This document shows positions 46,991-60,904 of a stretch of DNA of 64,000 bases, in pieces. The translations under genes and the position numbers were made by a program. The DNA is from Himantopus leucocephalus (Eukaryota; Chordata; Aves; Charadriiformes; Recurvirostridae). The notes beneath the pieces were generated by a model, which was not told where the DNA came from, ran no database searches, and saw only the letters and a list, made by a program, of their open reading frames with translations. The stretch covers positions 75,980,109 to 76,044,108 of the forward strand of contig RSEF01000002.1 in assembly GCA_003993805.1 (NCBI GenBank). The letters are read 5' to 3'. Every line of letters begins with the position of its first letter. Within the stretch, counting starts at the first letter, position 1.

Positions 46991-49900
46991 AGCAATGAAA
47001 GATGCAACGTAAATTCCAAGGGAAAAGCTGACTGATGGACATGACATATAAGCCTCTAAACAGCTTCATACTGAATATTTACTAACTCCCAAAAATAAAT
47101 TGATACAAAAATACTGCAGTAGTATTATCAGAATTGTTAAATTCAATTACTATTGCATTGTGACACAACTTGGAAGATCTCTTTGTCAGATAATGTAATT
47201 GAGAGATTATTTCACTGCCATTGGATTAAGATGTAGTTGAAGTGTCACTCTTGTTAAAATTTTTTGCTTGGATTCCTGCGGAAATATGGAGATGGGCTCC
47301 TGTCTTGAAGTTGTTACATTCTTTCCTATCCTGTAGCGTATTTTCAGAGCATTTTAAAATAATCTCCAGCAGCCAAAGAATACCTGTAAAATCTTTAAAC
47401 TATTAGTGTGAAATACAAAAGGCTGTAAAAATAGAAATAGCCATGGAATTTTAAAAATAAAAACAGGGCTGGAAAAAGGGACAATAATGAAAATCAGAGG
47501 TATCACTACTAAAATAATGCCTCTGCTGGAATTAACAAACAAACTGAGCTATTACAATTTGTTTCTTTAGCATTGTAACTTTTCTATACCCCATCTCTTG
47601 TTTAAAGATTAGAAAATACCTCTTTTGCAGTTCATTAGCTTTTCATTTTCAAGGGGGACAAATTTAGGCAAGGTACTTTGTCCATTTAGTTTACATATTA
47701 GAAAATCCTCAGTATCTGTGTACGTTAGAAAGCTTCACTGCTTAGATCAGGTCAGTTTAAAACGAATTTAATTGAGTGCAAACTACTACAGGGACACTTT
47801 ATTTCAGTCTGGTATATGCCAGTTCCAAGTGGTTTAAAATAAACTGAAACAACAGGAGATTAAACCAGTATTTACACAAATGTTACATTACCTTAATTTA
47901 AATTGGAGTGACTTTCTTGGCAGGTTCTCCCTAAAACATTGCTTTTTTTCTCAGGGTAAGCCTGACTATATTAAGTAATAGAACTATGTAATTTAATGAA
48001 TTGCCACCCTTCAACTGGAGGTTACTGCCTGTTTAGTTGAAATGTGACAACTGGAGTGAATGCCCTACCAAAAACATGAAATAGAAAAGATTAAATGGAA
48101 ACACATCTTTGATGGGGACATGACTTCTACCTGAAGGCTTTCATCTAGTATATAAAAGAAGGTAAAGAAATTGATTTTCAATTTAAAGCTATTGATAGAT
48201 CATGAATGATTACTGATAATAAGCTATTCCATAAGCCCAGAAACCAGCGAAGCCTGCTTTGTTATGCAGTTGCGTCCTCTGTGCCCTTCAAGAAATAAAG
48301 ACAGAAATCCCAGCTCCCTTACATGACTCTCCTGCATTCTCCCCCTGCATCCCACAGTATCCATAACTTTTGCCTGTATCCCTCTACAGGATGAGAAGAA
48401 ACAGCATAAGCAGTGGCTGAGTTGTACCTCCATATGCGTTAGATAGGTTGGGTCTGATGTACACAACAGTGGCAGAGTCAGAAGGATGAGCAGAACAGGT
48501 AACTGTTGGGATCACACTATAGCATTTCCCTGAAGAGGCAGTGAGGAGAGAATGGGAGTGGCAGTTTGTCTCTCTCTCTGCTTATTTGACAATTTTCAGG
48601 AAATTTCAGTAACTTAATAACTACAAATGTTCTTAGTCTCCATTTAATTGAGTTTGAAGTTGCTGATTGAGTAGAAAAAGAAGCGTGAAATGAAAGACAT
48701 GTCAGCCATATAAGCTTTACCTCCTTAGGCAAAGGAATACTTTGCACCAGTTTCACATATATGTTTAGGTATTTCAAATACCTCAGTATATACGGATACC
48801 CTGAAGTTTTTGCAGGTAGGCACATTGAGGAATGGACACATTATGCTTCTTGCCATTTATTTAGCTAATGGCAGGCCTGTGAGGAGAACACATGTAGTTT
48901 CACTTCCAGTCTCGTACCTTAACCATTGGATAATGTTGTTCTTTGGCATTCACTTCCATGGAGAAATCAATGAGCTCACTTTCTCTGGGAAGATAGAAAG
49001 ACTGGTCATAGTAGCTTCCTTGTATTTTTATTCTAGCAAGCAACTTAACGTGATGAATGAGTTTCCAATTTCCAGTTGTCTTAGCTGCAGCAACAATGGA
49101 AGCACTGACCCAAGGATAAAAGGTCAACAAAATGCCCAGTCACAGAGCAAGGACTTTCTGGGAGACCAAACTTTACATCAATATTTGAATTTATCAGAAG
49201 CTCAAAACCTGCTTTTGTCAGAAATTTCAGAACACTTCTTTTCCTGGTTTGGAATTATTTGAAATGGACTTATTTCTCATTTTGCAGTTTTCTAAGCATT
49301 TTTAATTTAAAATAATGGAAAGACTTATCAAAAGCTTTCAAGTCTTATAACCTCTAATGAACTATTATGTTTCCAGAATGGCTTGGGAATTAAATTAAAA
49401 ATGCCTTTGTGAGAAACTGATTTGTTTTGCCAGTATTGATAAGAGGAGCTTGAAAAGGCAATTTTTGACAAATCTTTTCATTATTCCATTAGAGGATCTA
49501 ATGAGCATCTTGATGTAACGGGAGCCACACAAGGACTTTCCTACTGTTGTCATTAATTCAGTCAGAATCGTCATGCTAATAATACTCAATGTCTTTGCTG
49601 TTTTCGATGCCATTGATTAGGAAGGAGGTTTTGCAGACCTGGCTGTGAGACCTCACCAGGATGAACAGTTATACTTTAAGATGGCTTTGATCATTCCTGG
49701 CAGACCTGCAGCTACTCCTTTTACTCACGACCTTTCACCATTCCTATTCAAGAGCAGTTCAACAAGACTTCTGGGAAAGAATGTGCAGTGCCCTGAGCTA
49801 CAACGCCAGCAATAGGCTGACAGCACCCAGCTCTGCGCCTCAAGGCTGGCTCGTTCCCAGCTGTTCTACTGTCTGTAGGAAATTGGAAGCCCACTGAATG

Positions 49901-52900
49901 AAAGGCAGATGGTGTGATGGACAACCTCTGATCCCTATCGGCAAGTTACACAATGTAGACTGGTAGATCTTTTCAGTACTTGATAAAATGAATTGGACTT
50001 GCACTGGCACCAAATTAACTCTTGGTTTCTTGCAGGCCATCGGAACTGAAGATGGTTTGCTAGTCCTGTCTGAAATACTGGAACATACTCATGCTGTCAG
50101 TCTGATTTTACAACCTCTTCCTGCATTTTTGTGCGAGAACATTATCAGCTCAAGGAAAAAAGGCTCTAATAAGTACAGTGAAGAATATACAGGGATTTAT
50201 TTTCGTAGTGTAACATTGGGTTAGAGATACATACAAAAATAGCAAAGGAAAATTGAAATTAACTTTACAAATAAAGCCAAAATAAATTTTCTGAAAGTAA
50301 CAATGCAGAAGTTTATTAATCAGTAAACTAAATAAAAATAAATCACTTCTGAAATAAAACAAACCCAGAACCACTTGTCCATGAAATAAGTGGAATTGTA
50401 GGCTAAGACGCTAGTTATTCTGAATAATGTGATTGAAATGTATTCCTATATACATAAAGTAGTTTTATCTTCTACTCCAAATATTAGTCTTGGTGAAGAG
50501 AGGGACCCTTAATATCAAATCTGCTGACTTATATTCATTGTATGGAAAAGTACAGTTGCATCTTTAATCTGTACTTTAGTACACTCTCTAGATGAGCCCA
50601 ACACTTTGCTTTTATCACCTGAAAAAAAGCTCTCTACCTCGTATTTTGTCTGTGACAATTTCTAGAAGCTCCATCCTCCCAGTTTGCACATTTTGAGAAT
50701 AAATAAAGTGCTGGGTGATTAGACCTCATACTTGACGATACACTTGAGTAGACTGAGGTGTTTTTAATAGGGAGTTTGGAGGGAATACCTTTCTCCTCTA
50801 CCACCAAAGCTGCCTAACGAAATGCCTGTTGCCTCATCTTCAATTACCAGTGTCAAAGTTGCACGCAAGCTAGATTTTCGACACACTGCAAGTGGGGTGC
50901 ATTTGTACAGACACGTGCTTGCAGTGAGACAAGGTTGTAGCTAACAGGCTTGGCTCATGCCGTAACGGGAAGTACAAGCTGCTCTGTGGATTCAGAGGCA
51001 GACTGTGTTTCTCATCAGCCTGGAGAGCTTACGTCATTTTCAGAGTTGCAGGGGCTGTGATGGCATTTGTTTACCTAACAGATTCCTGTGCCAGGCACAG
51101 TGCAGCAGGCGGGAACCAGGAGACGGATGGGATGGCTCTCTTTTAGATTTTTACTCGGGGTCCAGTTCTGGGTGTCTCTGGTTTCCCGATGGGGTGTGCC
51201 TTCAACTGCTGTTTCTCTGGTTGCCAGGAGGGACAGAGAAGATAAATGAAATGACTGAGCATTCCAAGCCCTCATTCAGGCTATGGTTGCTAGGTGGTTT
51301 TGGTTCTGAGATTGGGTGTCTCCCCTGTTTCTGTGGCTCCCAGAAGGGACAATGAAGATGGATGACATGGCAAAGTGCTTTACAGCTTTCATTCAGGCTC
51401 CAATGTCTTCCCTGTTCTGGTACAAGATTCCCCAATATCCGATTGGATATTACAGGAGGAGAGTGCCTAGTGTGTCCAACTTCTGCATATTAAAGAAGAC
51501 ATGAGGGTTAATACTGGTTTGTTTCATCACAGTTTTATTCTTCTCTCTTTTATACTCGTAAAAATTGTCACATCTAATTGCCAGTTTTTACTAAAGACAC
51601 AGTGGGCTGAAGGCTGAGGACTAGACATTCTGCTTTAATTCACAGGTAGATAGTTTTAGGCGATAGTATTAAGGGACTTGACTTTTCTTCAGCCACAGCA
51701 ACAGACCAAGCATCCCCTGCTTCTCCATGGTACCTTTGCACTGCACGCTCACTTGTGTTGATATAACTTTTGGTGAGGCTACATGTTGTTACCTGGCAAA
51801 AAGCATTGGAGAAGAAAAAATGCTATTTTTAACCAGAATAAATTTCAAATCTAGATCACCTTGCAGCTCCAGAAACAATTAATAGCGGCATAACTATGAA
51901 GACAACAAGGGCTGCTCAAGATGGCTCCAGTGTCCCCGAGAAACACAATGCGCAATCAACCATAGCCTTTGCTGTGCCAAAGTAGGTAAGGACACTCACG
52001 TCGTTTGACTTTGGCATCCTAGTTTACAAGCATATGTCAGCGATGGTCCCAAAAGAAGAGGAATGAATGGCCAGGAAGGGGATTTCCCCATTTTGGCAGC
52101 GGTAGTCACTGCATTGGTTCAAGATGTACTGTGAAACTCTCTCTTCAATGTTAGAGAGTGGGTAAAGGGAATTTTTCTGTTGGGGCAAGGATTGTCTTTT
52201 TAATGTGTTTGTAAAATACCTGACACAGGAAGGGTGGGGTCTTCCTCCAATAGAAATGGCAAGAAGAATAGAGCACTTCGGGAAATCCCGCACTCAGCAA
52301 GAGTAGCTTAATCTCATTAAAGGGACACAGGCATGATACATTGTATAAGCTGATTAACATTTACAAGGAGAACACTACTACTTTTGAGAGATTTTGAAAA
52401 AGGCTGCCTATTTATAGTGTGAGGATGCTGAAAAAATACCAAATAGCTTCTATTTAAAAAGAACAAAACCCAACAATAATAGGTGTAATAAAAACATTGT
52501 TCACACTACTGCAAAAGAGTTCTCCAGTAATTAAAAATTGAGCTCCCTGTTTGCATTTGCACACTTAATTTTTCTTTCTATGCATTTCTCATAGATGGAG
52601 TGGTTTAATAAAGTAGAAAACAAAAACATAAACAGTCAAATGACTTCAGACATGCTTAATTGAAACTTAATTTAATGTTTCTGAAAGGCACTGGATTAGC
52701 AACGTCGGAAATTGAATTATTCATCCACAGAACAAGAACTTTCTGTGCAGTACTGATGACATCTTTTTGTCTGATCCCATGAACAGGCCTCCACAATGAA
52801 CAACAGAAAATGTTCAGATGAGAAATATAGTTTTTTGCTTCTCTGACACAATAGCAGCTGGCACTTTTTTAGTTTTTTGTGGGGCTGAAGGGAAGGAGCT

Positions 52901-55900
52901 GGTGCTATAACTAATATCTACTTACTAGGTCTGAACTGAAATGACTAGCTTATTTCATACTGGGTTATAGAGCATCATCAGATTAACTGAAGTTCCTAAG
53001 GGCTCCTGTTACTGACTTGTGGTGGTTTTCAGTTGGTGATCTACAATGCAAAGGACCTAGCTCTGTTTACCAGTTCTTTTAGCAGTTTGCAGACTATTTT
53101 TTTTGCCAAATTAGCATTTGTTTCTGATATATAAAACTATCCACAGTTGGGATACCCCTGTAATTTTAGAGATGAAATCAGCTATTTTCTCTCACAAGTG
53201 CATAATCATATAATCAACCTGGCTTAGTTTTTAAAGGTATCTTCAAAGACTTTTTAATGGGCAGCGCTGGCTCTTCTTAGGCTAGTTGTACACTTCAAAA
53301 AGGGGGAGTTAGGGCATGGTCAGACAAGCTCAGGCAAATCTAGCTTTTGCTTTTGCAGTTTAAGAAATTACTGCCCCCAGCTCTCTGCTCAACCTCTCTC
53401 CTCGAAGTTACCAACCCTACACCAGGTTTTGTAGGGAATTGGCTGAGACATGCAAATCCATTCCCTTTTGCTGACTTTGTTATGTGCGCCCTAACCTCCA
53501 GGAGACGCCTGGTGCGGCTTCAATCAAAGCTGCCACATCTGTTGTGAACACGGAGAAACATGAGGCTTGGCCACTGTAAAGAGTGGTGCATGTGGAGAAA
53601 GCCAAATCAATTAGGATGCAACAGGAGCCAGGGAAACCTTTGTCAGCATGAGCAAAGGTCATGTCTCCATTGGCTTCTGTATGTCCCCTTTGCCACAAAG
53701 AGCTGTGCCTATGGACTGTATTTAATTTATTTTTTCTAATAGATTCGCTGGTAGAAAACAGCCTGCAGGTCCCATCCTTTGGCTGTTTCTGCCAAGTGGG
53801 GGTACTTGTTGCTCTCACTCACATCCCTTCTAAGCCCGGGTGGTACATGCGGCTCACATCTGATGCTGTCCTACTTTGACAAAACCCAAAGGCCAGAGCT
53901 GATACCACCTTTATGTTTGTGCTTGAGGTCCTCAGGAAAACATCCAAGCAAGAAGGATCTCTAAAAAAAATCCAAACACTGGGCATATAAATGTAGAACT
54001 AAGGCACAAACTCATAGTTTATTTCCTAATTTATGGGCAGAGATAATTTGCACAAAAATGACCAGGCTTTTGTTTATAATGAATTTGAAGCATATCACAC
54101 GATCTAGGCCAGGTGGACAGGTAAAGAGTCTGTTAGGAGTGAGAACTGTCATTCAGCTTACCAAAGCACACTAACAATTTAGATAGGTAATTAAATTGTT
54201 TACCTTAATCAGGAAAAGGCTTGTGAGTCTTTGAGAATCTCCTTCTATTTTGTAGTCAAGATATAAAATGTTCTCTAATGGGAGCGAAGTTTATGAGGGG
54301 AAAAATATTTCCTCTGTGTAAGGATATTTTTGAGAGGAATTTCAATTGAGGACACTTCATTAACAACAGGATCTCTAGGCATCCCTTTCTGTTGTGCTTT
54401 ACTATGTGTGAAGGTACTTTTAAAGAAAAAAACCTGAAAATATTATAAATGAAAATAGGTATATATGATCAACTTGCTGAAATATGTAAGTGAAACCTCA
54501 AACATGCTTAATGCTTGCCTGCTTTCAAATGTTCCACAGAGTCAAATTAACCACTATGGTTTGCTGTCAGTGGTTGGCAGCAGGCATATTGCTCAGTAGA
54601 TCCAAATATGACATTTCAAATTGTTATTTAATCCATGAGGAAAGGAGTGATTGTCACATCTTGATACATTTAGTATTGGGAGATTGATAAAGGTTCACTC
54701 TGCAGCTCTTAGAAATAATAGAATGTTATTGAATCAAGTGAGGCTCATGCAGCGTGTGCTATTGCTGCTGTAAATTAGAATTACAACCCATATGGTGACA
54801 GGTCCATGGTGGAATTGTCTCTCTAAACTCAGGTTTCCTTTACTAAGCTGCTTGCCTGGAAAGGTATGCATATAATGAAATCTGTTCCTTGCACTTAATG
54901 TATGGGTAAATTATGAGGCTGTAGGATCCATAAAGGCATAAAATATATGTTGGATTTTAGTTTTATTAGATTGGTCAACTCATTTTGAGTAAAGATTTAT
55001 AAAATGGTAATAATTTCTTTCTTTTCCAGTGCTGAAATTTTAGTGATTTTTTTAAAATTCCAATTTTAAAAAATGGAAAATTAATGATGTAATACTTTTC
55101 CCCCCTTCTTTTTCTAAGAAAACATATTCTATGCTATTGCACTTTCTGTCTCAGTCTGTAAAAGTGCTTCTTGTCCGATAATAACTTAGATCCTGTTTGC
55201 CAATTTCAATCAAGTTTTGCAAGGGATGGACATTTGACAGATATGAAGTTCCTGCAAAGTTTATAAAAAGATTTGACCAAGTAGAAAAGACAGATCCTTC
55301 TGACAGAGACCCTTAGAAATCCCTCTGTTGAAGGAAAAGAGCAATGTGAGCCCAAACCTTGGTAGACTAGACAGAATTAATGTGCAAGATCAATCTTGAG
55401 ATGCAAATCCAAAGAAAACCTCATTTGTATTGCTGTTGATCAGCCTTTGCTCTCCCTCTTCCCACTAAATGTCTCCCTCTTACTTAGCGCCTCAAAATAA
55501 ATAGTCCAATAATATGTCCAATGTTTCACTGCTATGGAAAGGGGCTGTCCTACTCCTTGCTCCTCTCTTCCAGTGCCCCTGCTTCTGGCCATCCTGTCAT
55601 GTCCCCTCCCTTGTGCTGGGCTGGTTCAGCTCACTAGCCTGAGAAAAAAAGAATTCGCTTCTCTGGTGGTTTTTTTTTTCTGGGTTAGTGAGTGGAATTA
55701 GTTCAACACACGTCTTACAAGTGCCAGGGCTCGCACAAGGGAGTGGTGAGCGTGTGTTAACAGCAGTGGGGTAGCAGCAGTGATCTGCCAGATTGACTCC
55801 ATTTGACAATGAATTACTCTGCCAGAGATTATCCACACGCAAGTTTTGTAAAGTTTAATTTCTGTTCATTAGTATTGTATCTTTAGTTAATTTGACATAG

Positions 55901-58679
55901 TTGTCCTAGGAATTCGTGTTTCAGCATGAGACCTTTGCAGCCACTGAAAGAGCAGGCCACAGATAAGGCGTAGAAAACAGAGGCTCTGTATGAAAGAAAG
56001 AATATTGGAAATTCAGGAGGTGAAAAATCATACCACTGCCACTTACTACAGGCTTTGACAAAGAGAGTGATCTGGTGCATTTAGACCAACATTGCCTCTC
56101 CTACCTATCCATGCCACTCACCTGCTAGAAATCATTGCACCCAAAGATGCATTCACCAACCCCACTGGAAGTCAGTGTTTTAACACATGCCAAACTTCAG
56201 CCCTGCTTAAGACAAATGAACTGGCACAACCCCATGTCCTGCCTTGCTGGTCCCGTGAGCCGGGATGGCAGCGGGAGTGCTGCCGTCCCACCCAGGTCAG
56301 AGCGGGAAGGCAGTGCAGCTGCCATTTGTTACTCAGGGTCATGACTCCGGGAGGTAATTAGATCTGGACCTGTTCCGAGAGAGTTATTACCCTAGAGATG
56401 TGTCTGGTTTGATTCTGGAAATGATCCTACTGTGAACGAAAAGCTGGGAATACTGTTAATGGAAAGACATTTCTTAGAAATTTAAAGAAAAGAATAAATG
56501 AGGATGAAAGACCTCCCACAGTTAAATGTACAGTAATCACAATTGTAAAGGCATAATTAAAAAGCCACAGAGTTCTAGCTAGTATTTAAACTGATGACAA
56601 CAGCTGAAAATGATAAAGATTCTTCTACAGGAAAACTAAGTATTTCCAGTATTGGTAAAAATATTTCCATGCAGAACACTTCAGGCATTGACATATTAGA
56701 CATTCATAGATTATACTGGATATTTAGTTAATGCTTGGCTTTGACTTGTATAAGATAATGATGGCAATCATTTGCTATCTTGGAACAAACTGGACTTTAA
56801 GTAGTACTGAGGGTTCATTACTATTTTTAGCCTTGTTTCTTAAGGAAAGAGGTTCACAGATCCCATGTGTGCATTTGTGCGTGTCCATCTCTTCCTCTCC
56901 ATGTACATCTTGAGACTGTTGATTAATTTCAACCAAAGTCATCAGAAGGGTGATCTCACAGAAATTAAGACCTTCTTTTCATGAAAACAGGTAAATAGAA
57001 AAAGCACTTGCTAAGTGAAAGCACAGAAGACGAGTTCAGCCATTACGGCATCTCTATCCAGCATCCACATATCGGGGAGAAACAGGATTACTTCACCCTA
57101 AGGTAATTAGAGGTCACACCTCCTTAGACACCAGAAAATCCAACCATGATGCACAAATCTGTAGGAAACAAGGCTTCTACCATTCATATAATCAGTTGCT
57201 ATATTACCTTATGGTAATAGGTAAAAACCCACCATAGTGTCTTTATAGACACTAATCCAGATATTTTGCTTTTCATGCAGTGGCTTCTTCACATAACTGT
57301 GCGTTGTGAGTTAACCCTGCTAAGCCAGACCCAGTACACTGTACCAATAATATTTTGTTTTCAATTTAGTAATGAAAATGACCATTCCTGTCATACCTAT
57401 TTTTGTAACTGAAGACTATGACTGCCTAAGTGAAGAAGCATCCAAGACAGCTGCAGCATGCTGCAGAGGAACATAAGAACGTAAGTGCCCTATGAAAACA
57501 TAATTTATACAGAACAAAGGCACCTTTTCAGGCTACAAAGCATGATATGAAAATCGGAGCCACATCAGCTGCCTTTGGATTCCAGCACTGCAAATTGTCT
57601 AAACTGCACTTTGTAATTAAGGAGAGTTATTAAGCTAGTGTTGAAGAAGATACATCGAAGGCCAGAAGCAAACAACCTGCAGCAGCATGGAGCTCCTGAA
57701 GGCTAAACTGCCCTGCTAAGAAGCACTGTGAATTGACCTGTGTTGTTATGACCAAAATTGTTGCCATATCCAAAGTAGCTAATTTAACTCTACTTTGGGT
57801 ACCTCTGTGCTACACCGTTGTTTGCCACATAGGCACTCTTGTCTGCGTCCTGGGAAACAAAGCTAATAGGGTAGTTCAACCTATTTCAGATATCTACTCA
57901 GTATCTTAACCTTCCCAGACATGCTGTGCGTTAGAGAAGCTGGCACAGCAATCTAGTAGAGACTTCTGATCTCCAGCAAATCAAGAACTGTCAACATGTT
58001 GTGCTACTCTGGGCAAAAGAGATGATTATATTCATTTTAAACTGTAAGGCTCCTCTTCTCACTGAGGTGAAATTTTCCTGCAGGAAGCTTACAAAAATTT
58101 CCCATGGTATATACCTATAAAATATATAGATCCACTGATTTCTTTTTTAGATTTAGATAAAGTAGAGGTATCTAAAAAAATTCTTGGTTTTATTTTTTGT
58201 TTACAACTAGTTTTAGTGTAATACATTTAAAACTTACAAACTGCAGACTTACTCAGATACATATATTGATGATGCCTACTATAAAGAGCATGTATTGAAT
58301 GTAATATTGCCTCAATTAAGTATTTGCATTTCCTCCATAACTTTTCATTTACAGTAATGCATTTGTCGATGAAAGTATTTTACTGTGGATATGCAAAGCA
58401 ATTTAAAGCATTTTGCTGTGGTGAAACCAACACAAACCATAGCAGCAGTCAGGATTTACAGGACAGGACAGTATAACAGAGCTAGGTTTATAAACACACC
58501 AAGTTCCCTGTTGTGGAAACATTCCCTACTACCTAAGTCTTGCCTGAAGCCTCAGCCCCTCCTGACAGCTGACAGAGGGTTCCCATCTCATTTCTGCCCC
58601 ATCAGGAAAAGTGCCTGGTCCTGCTGGGAACTTGCATCAATTTAGCTCATTCTGATGAATCTTTATTGGCACAGAAGAA
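46991..58679. other. Noncoding AT-rich DNA, no gene recognised
   Basis: Nearly 12 kb with no reading frame longer than about 150 codons and none of recognisable family. The only structure noted is the degenerate tandem duplication near 51211-51390. Several TAAT-rich, low-repeat segments (for example around 47100-47240 and 54170-54250) could be conserved regulatory sequence, but nothing in the single sequence proves it. Confidence 0.65.
51211..51390 (+). repeat. Degenerate tandem duplication, period about 116 bp
   Basis: GTTTCTCTGGTTGCCAGGAG at 51211 and GTTTCTGTGGCTCCCAGAAG at 51327 begin two related stretches, each running through GGGACA..GAAGAT..ATGA and ending in TCATTCAGGCT (about 51270-51280 and 51390-51400). 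The copies differ at many positions, so the duplication is old. A weaker related segment may precede it near 51110-51190. No known family recognised. Confidence 0.5.
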
Positions 58680-58745
58680 AGAATATCCCAGTGGTTAGCA
58701 TGGTAGCCACAGGCTACTTCTGTGATCTTGAGCAGTCGTTTAGAG
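58680..58745 (+). mobile_element. Possible MIR 5' half remnant
   Basis: CCCAGTGGTTAGCATGG followed by TTCTGTGATCTTGAGCAGTC resembles the first half of MIR (AGTGGTTAAGAGCA ... GTGTGACCTTGGGCAAGTC). A matching 3' half may lie about 350 bases downstream at 59110-59175. Confidence 0.25.
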
Positions 58746-59109
58746 GCAGAATTGTTAAAGAATGTAGTAAGCAGTCAGTAGGATTTCCAGAGCCACTTAA
58801 AGGCCTGTTTGCCACAGACAACAATAGAAATTAGGTACCTGGTGCTTTCAAAAACCCTGTCTAGGTGCCTATGGCCATGTCTCGACTGCAAAGCAGTTGC
58901 ACTCCAGGGCTCTACATCTTGTGTGCATAGATTTTCTTCCCATGGAAACCAAAGCTCAGGGTGGGGAGAGGAGGATGCTCAGCTCAGAGATTGCACTTTG
59001 ACACAGCTGACGCACTGGGAAGTACTCCTGCAGCCCTTCCTACATCTTTAAGTATCTAAACAGTTTTAAGCTTCTAAACAAAGCGTCGAAGTACGATAAA
59101 AAACAAACT

Positions 59110-59175
59110 CTTTATTGCTCTGGGACTTCTTTCCCCATCCATAAGATAGAGATAATGATTCTTTTCTCACATAAA
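59110..59175 (+). mobile_element. Possible MIR 3' half remnant
   Basis: CTTCTTTCCCCATCCATAAG followed by ATAGAGATAATGATTC and TTTTCTCACATAAAG resembles the MIR segment CAGTTTCCCCATCTGTAAAA, TGGGGATAATGATA, CCTACCTCACAGG. Together with 58680-58745 it could be one MIR opened by a later insertion. Confidence 0.3.
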
Positions 59176-60870
59176 GAAAAAAACATCAACAACTTCGCGG
59201 AACTCGGAAGCCATACAAACACCAACCAAGAAGCACGTGACTCTCAGTCTATGCAGGTGTAATACAGATTACCAGCAGGGGAGGAGACGTTAAGGTAGTA
59301 CTAGTCCTCCTATTAATGCAGCTTTGTGCAGCGTGTAACTCCCCATTCACAGCGCAGTAATATTCCTCCCTGTGATATGAGCAATAGATATAATCTTCCC
59401 AGAACAAAATCGTGTCACTAACAGGCTGCTTCTGCACATCTTTTCCATCCCCAATGACTATATAAATTCCCACCAATGACTGCACACAAATATTTGGTTT
59501 ACCTTAGCTGTCCATGTCTCCAAAATAATGTCCAACTTATGCCCAGTAAGTTCTATGGCTAAGCTCCACTTTTGCACTGAACTGTGGAAGTTATTTATAG
59601 CTATAAATGAGGACGATTTTTGAGAATACTGTCTCTATAGAAACTAGTGGTGGACTAGACCAAAGAGGTTCCTTAGAGGAAATTCCCTGCTCTTTTCCTT
59701 TTGTAGATGATGCCAGAAAGAACTTGAACTCCATGTTGGCTGGTAGGGAAGGATGCATTTGGCATATTTGGCATTATTAATTTCTCTTCCATGAGTAAAA
59801 ATGGATACATTTACAATTGACAGTATTTACTTGTGTAAAAATCTTTTTTCAATTGTGTTTCAGCTGGGTCCATGTGTTCACTTCACTTACATTCCAAAAA
59901 ACCAAGGGAAATTCCAGCACACACATACAAAATTGCATTAAGATGGTGTTAAGGTTGCTGACTCTCATTCCTAAATAACACAAAAACTAAAAGTACAGGA
60001 AATCCTGAGTTAAGACTCTTTCACAAACTTTAGACATAATTTCCTTTTTCATACATAATACTTCCTTCAGTGTTAGTGGAATCAATTTGTGGCTGGCTGT
60101 TCTGGCATTGGGACAATAATGTGGCAGCAGAATACAGCAAATCTGAGCGGACCCATTTCTTTTCCACTTATATGTGTGGTATTACCATAAGGCCAAAGCT
60201 TTTAAAAGCAAGTAGTGATTTTGAGTACTTAAAGCTGAGATGTCAGAAGCGCTCCGATTCTTGGAGATTGCTGCCAGAAGGAAAACTGAAAATCATTTAA
60301 AAATTTGGAAAATCCTACATGGAGTAGGAATCCTGATAACAGATGCACTTTCAGTTAATTGTCAGTCATGGTCAAATTGCTTGCTGTATAGAGATTTTAA
60401 CATCTTTCCGATCCTTAATAATTCAGTTTTCTCAAGGCACTTCATGAAATCCAAGTATTACAATAAACATCAGTCTTTCCCTGAAGGGAACTCCTGCTGT
60501 GAAAGATAATAGTAAATTGCATTAGCACGTTTCCTGTAACCAAAAGGGTCTGCGTTATGGATGCAACCATTAAAAGCCCTTCACCTACTGCCGTGCTATC
60601 AGTTTCAGGGGCAGGTTCCATACTTTGAGGCCTTCCAGTGAATTGCGCTTGCTGCTGGGGAAGGAAGCAATAAATGTTTAGATGCTGATAGCAACATTCC
60701 TCGCTATTTTAGAACAGGAAGTTAAGGAGCAACATGCAGCTGGAACTGCAAGGAATGTCCCAGTAGTCACTATGGATTTCGTTACTGCTTGGAACTTGCC
60801 CAGCACAGCAAGGGCAGAGCGGCAACTCATGCGAGAACCACCATCTTATGGTTTTTCATTCTCATTTGAC

Positions 60871-60904
60871 AAAAANAAAAAAAAAAAAAAAAAAAAAAAA
60901 AAAA
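60871..60904 (+). repeat. Poly-A run containing a single N
   Basis: Five A, an N at 60876, then 28 A. As at 1219 and 46207, the single N lies between flanks that repeat each other, here A homopolymer. The true length is unknown. No retroposed gene was recognised upstream, so a processed pseudogene tail is not supported. Confidence 0.9.

Noticed and set aside
48810..49262. 150-codon plus-strand frame
   Set aside because: No recognisable motif, no matching splice or promoter context, and starts at a non-preferred site in AT-rich DNA.
60600..60904. Processed pseudogene ending in poly-A
   Set aside because: No recognisable coding sequence or polyadenylation signal at the right distance upstream of the A run.
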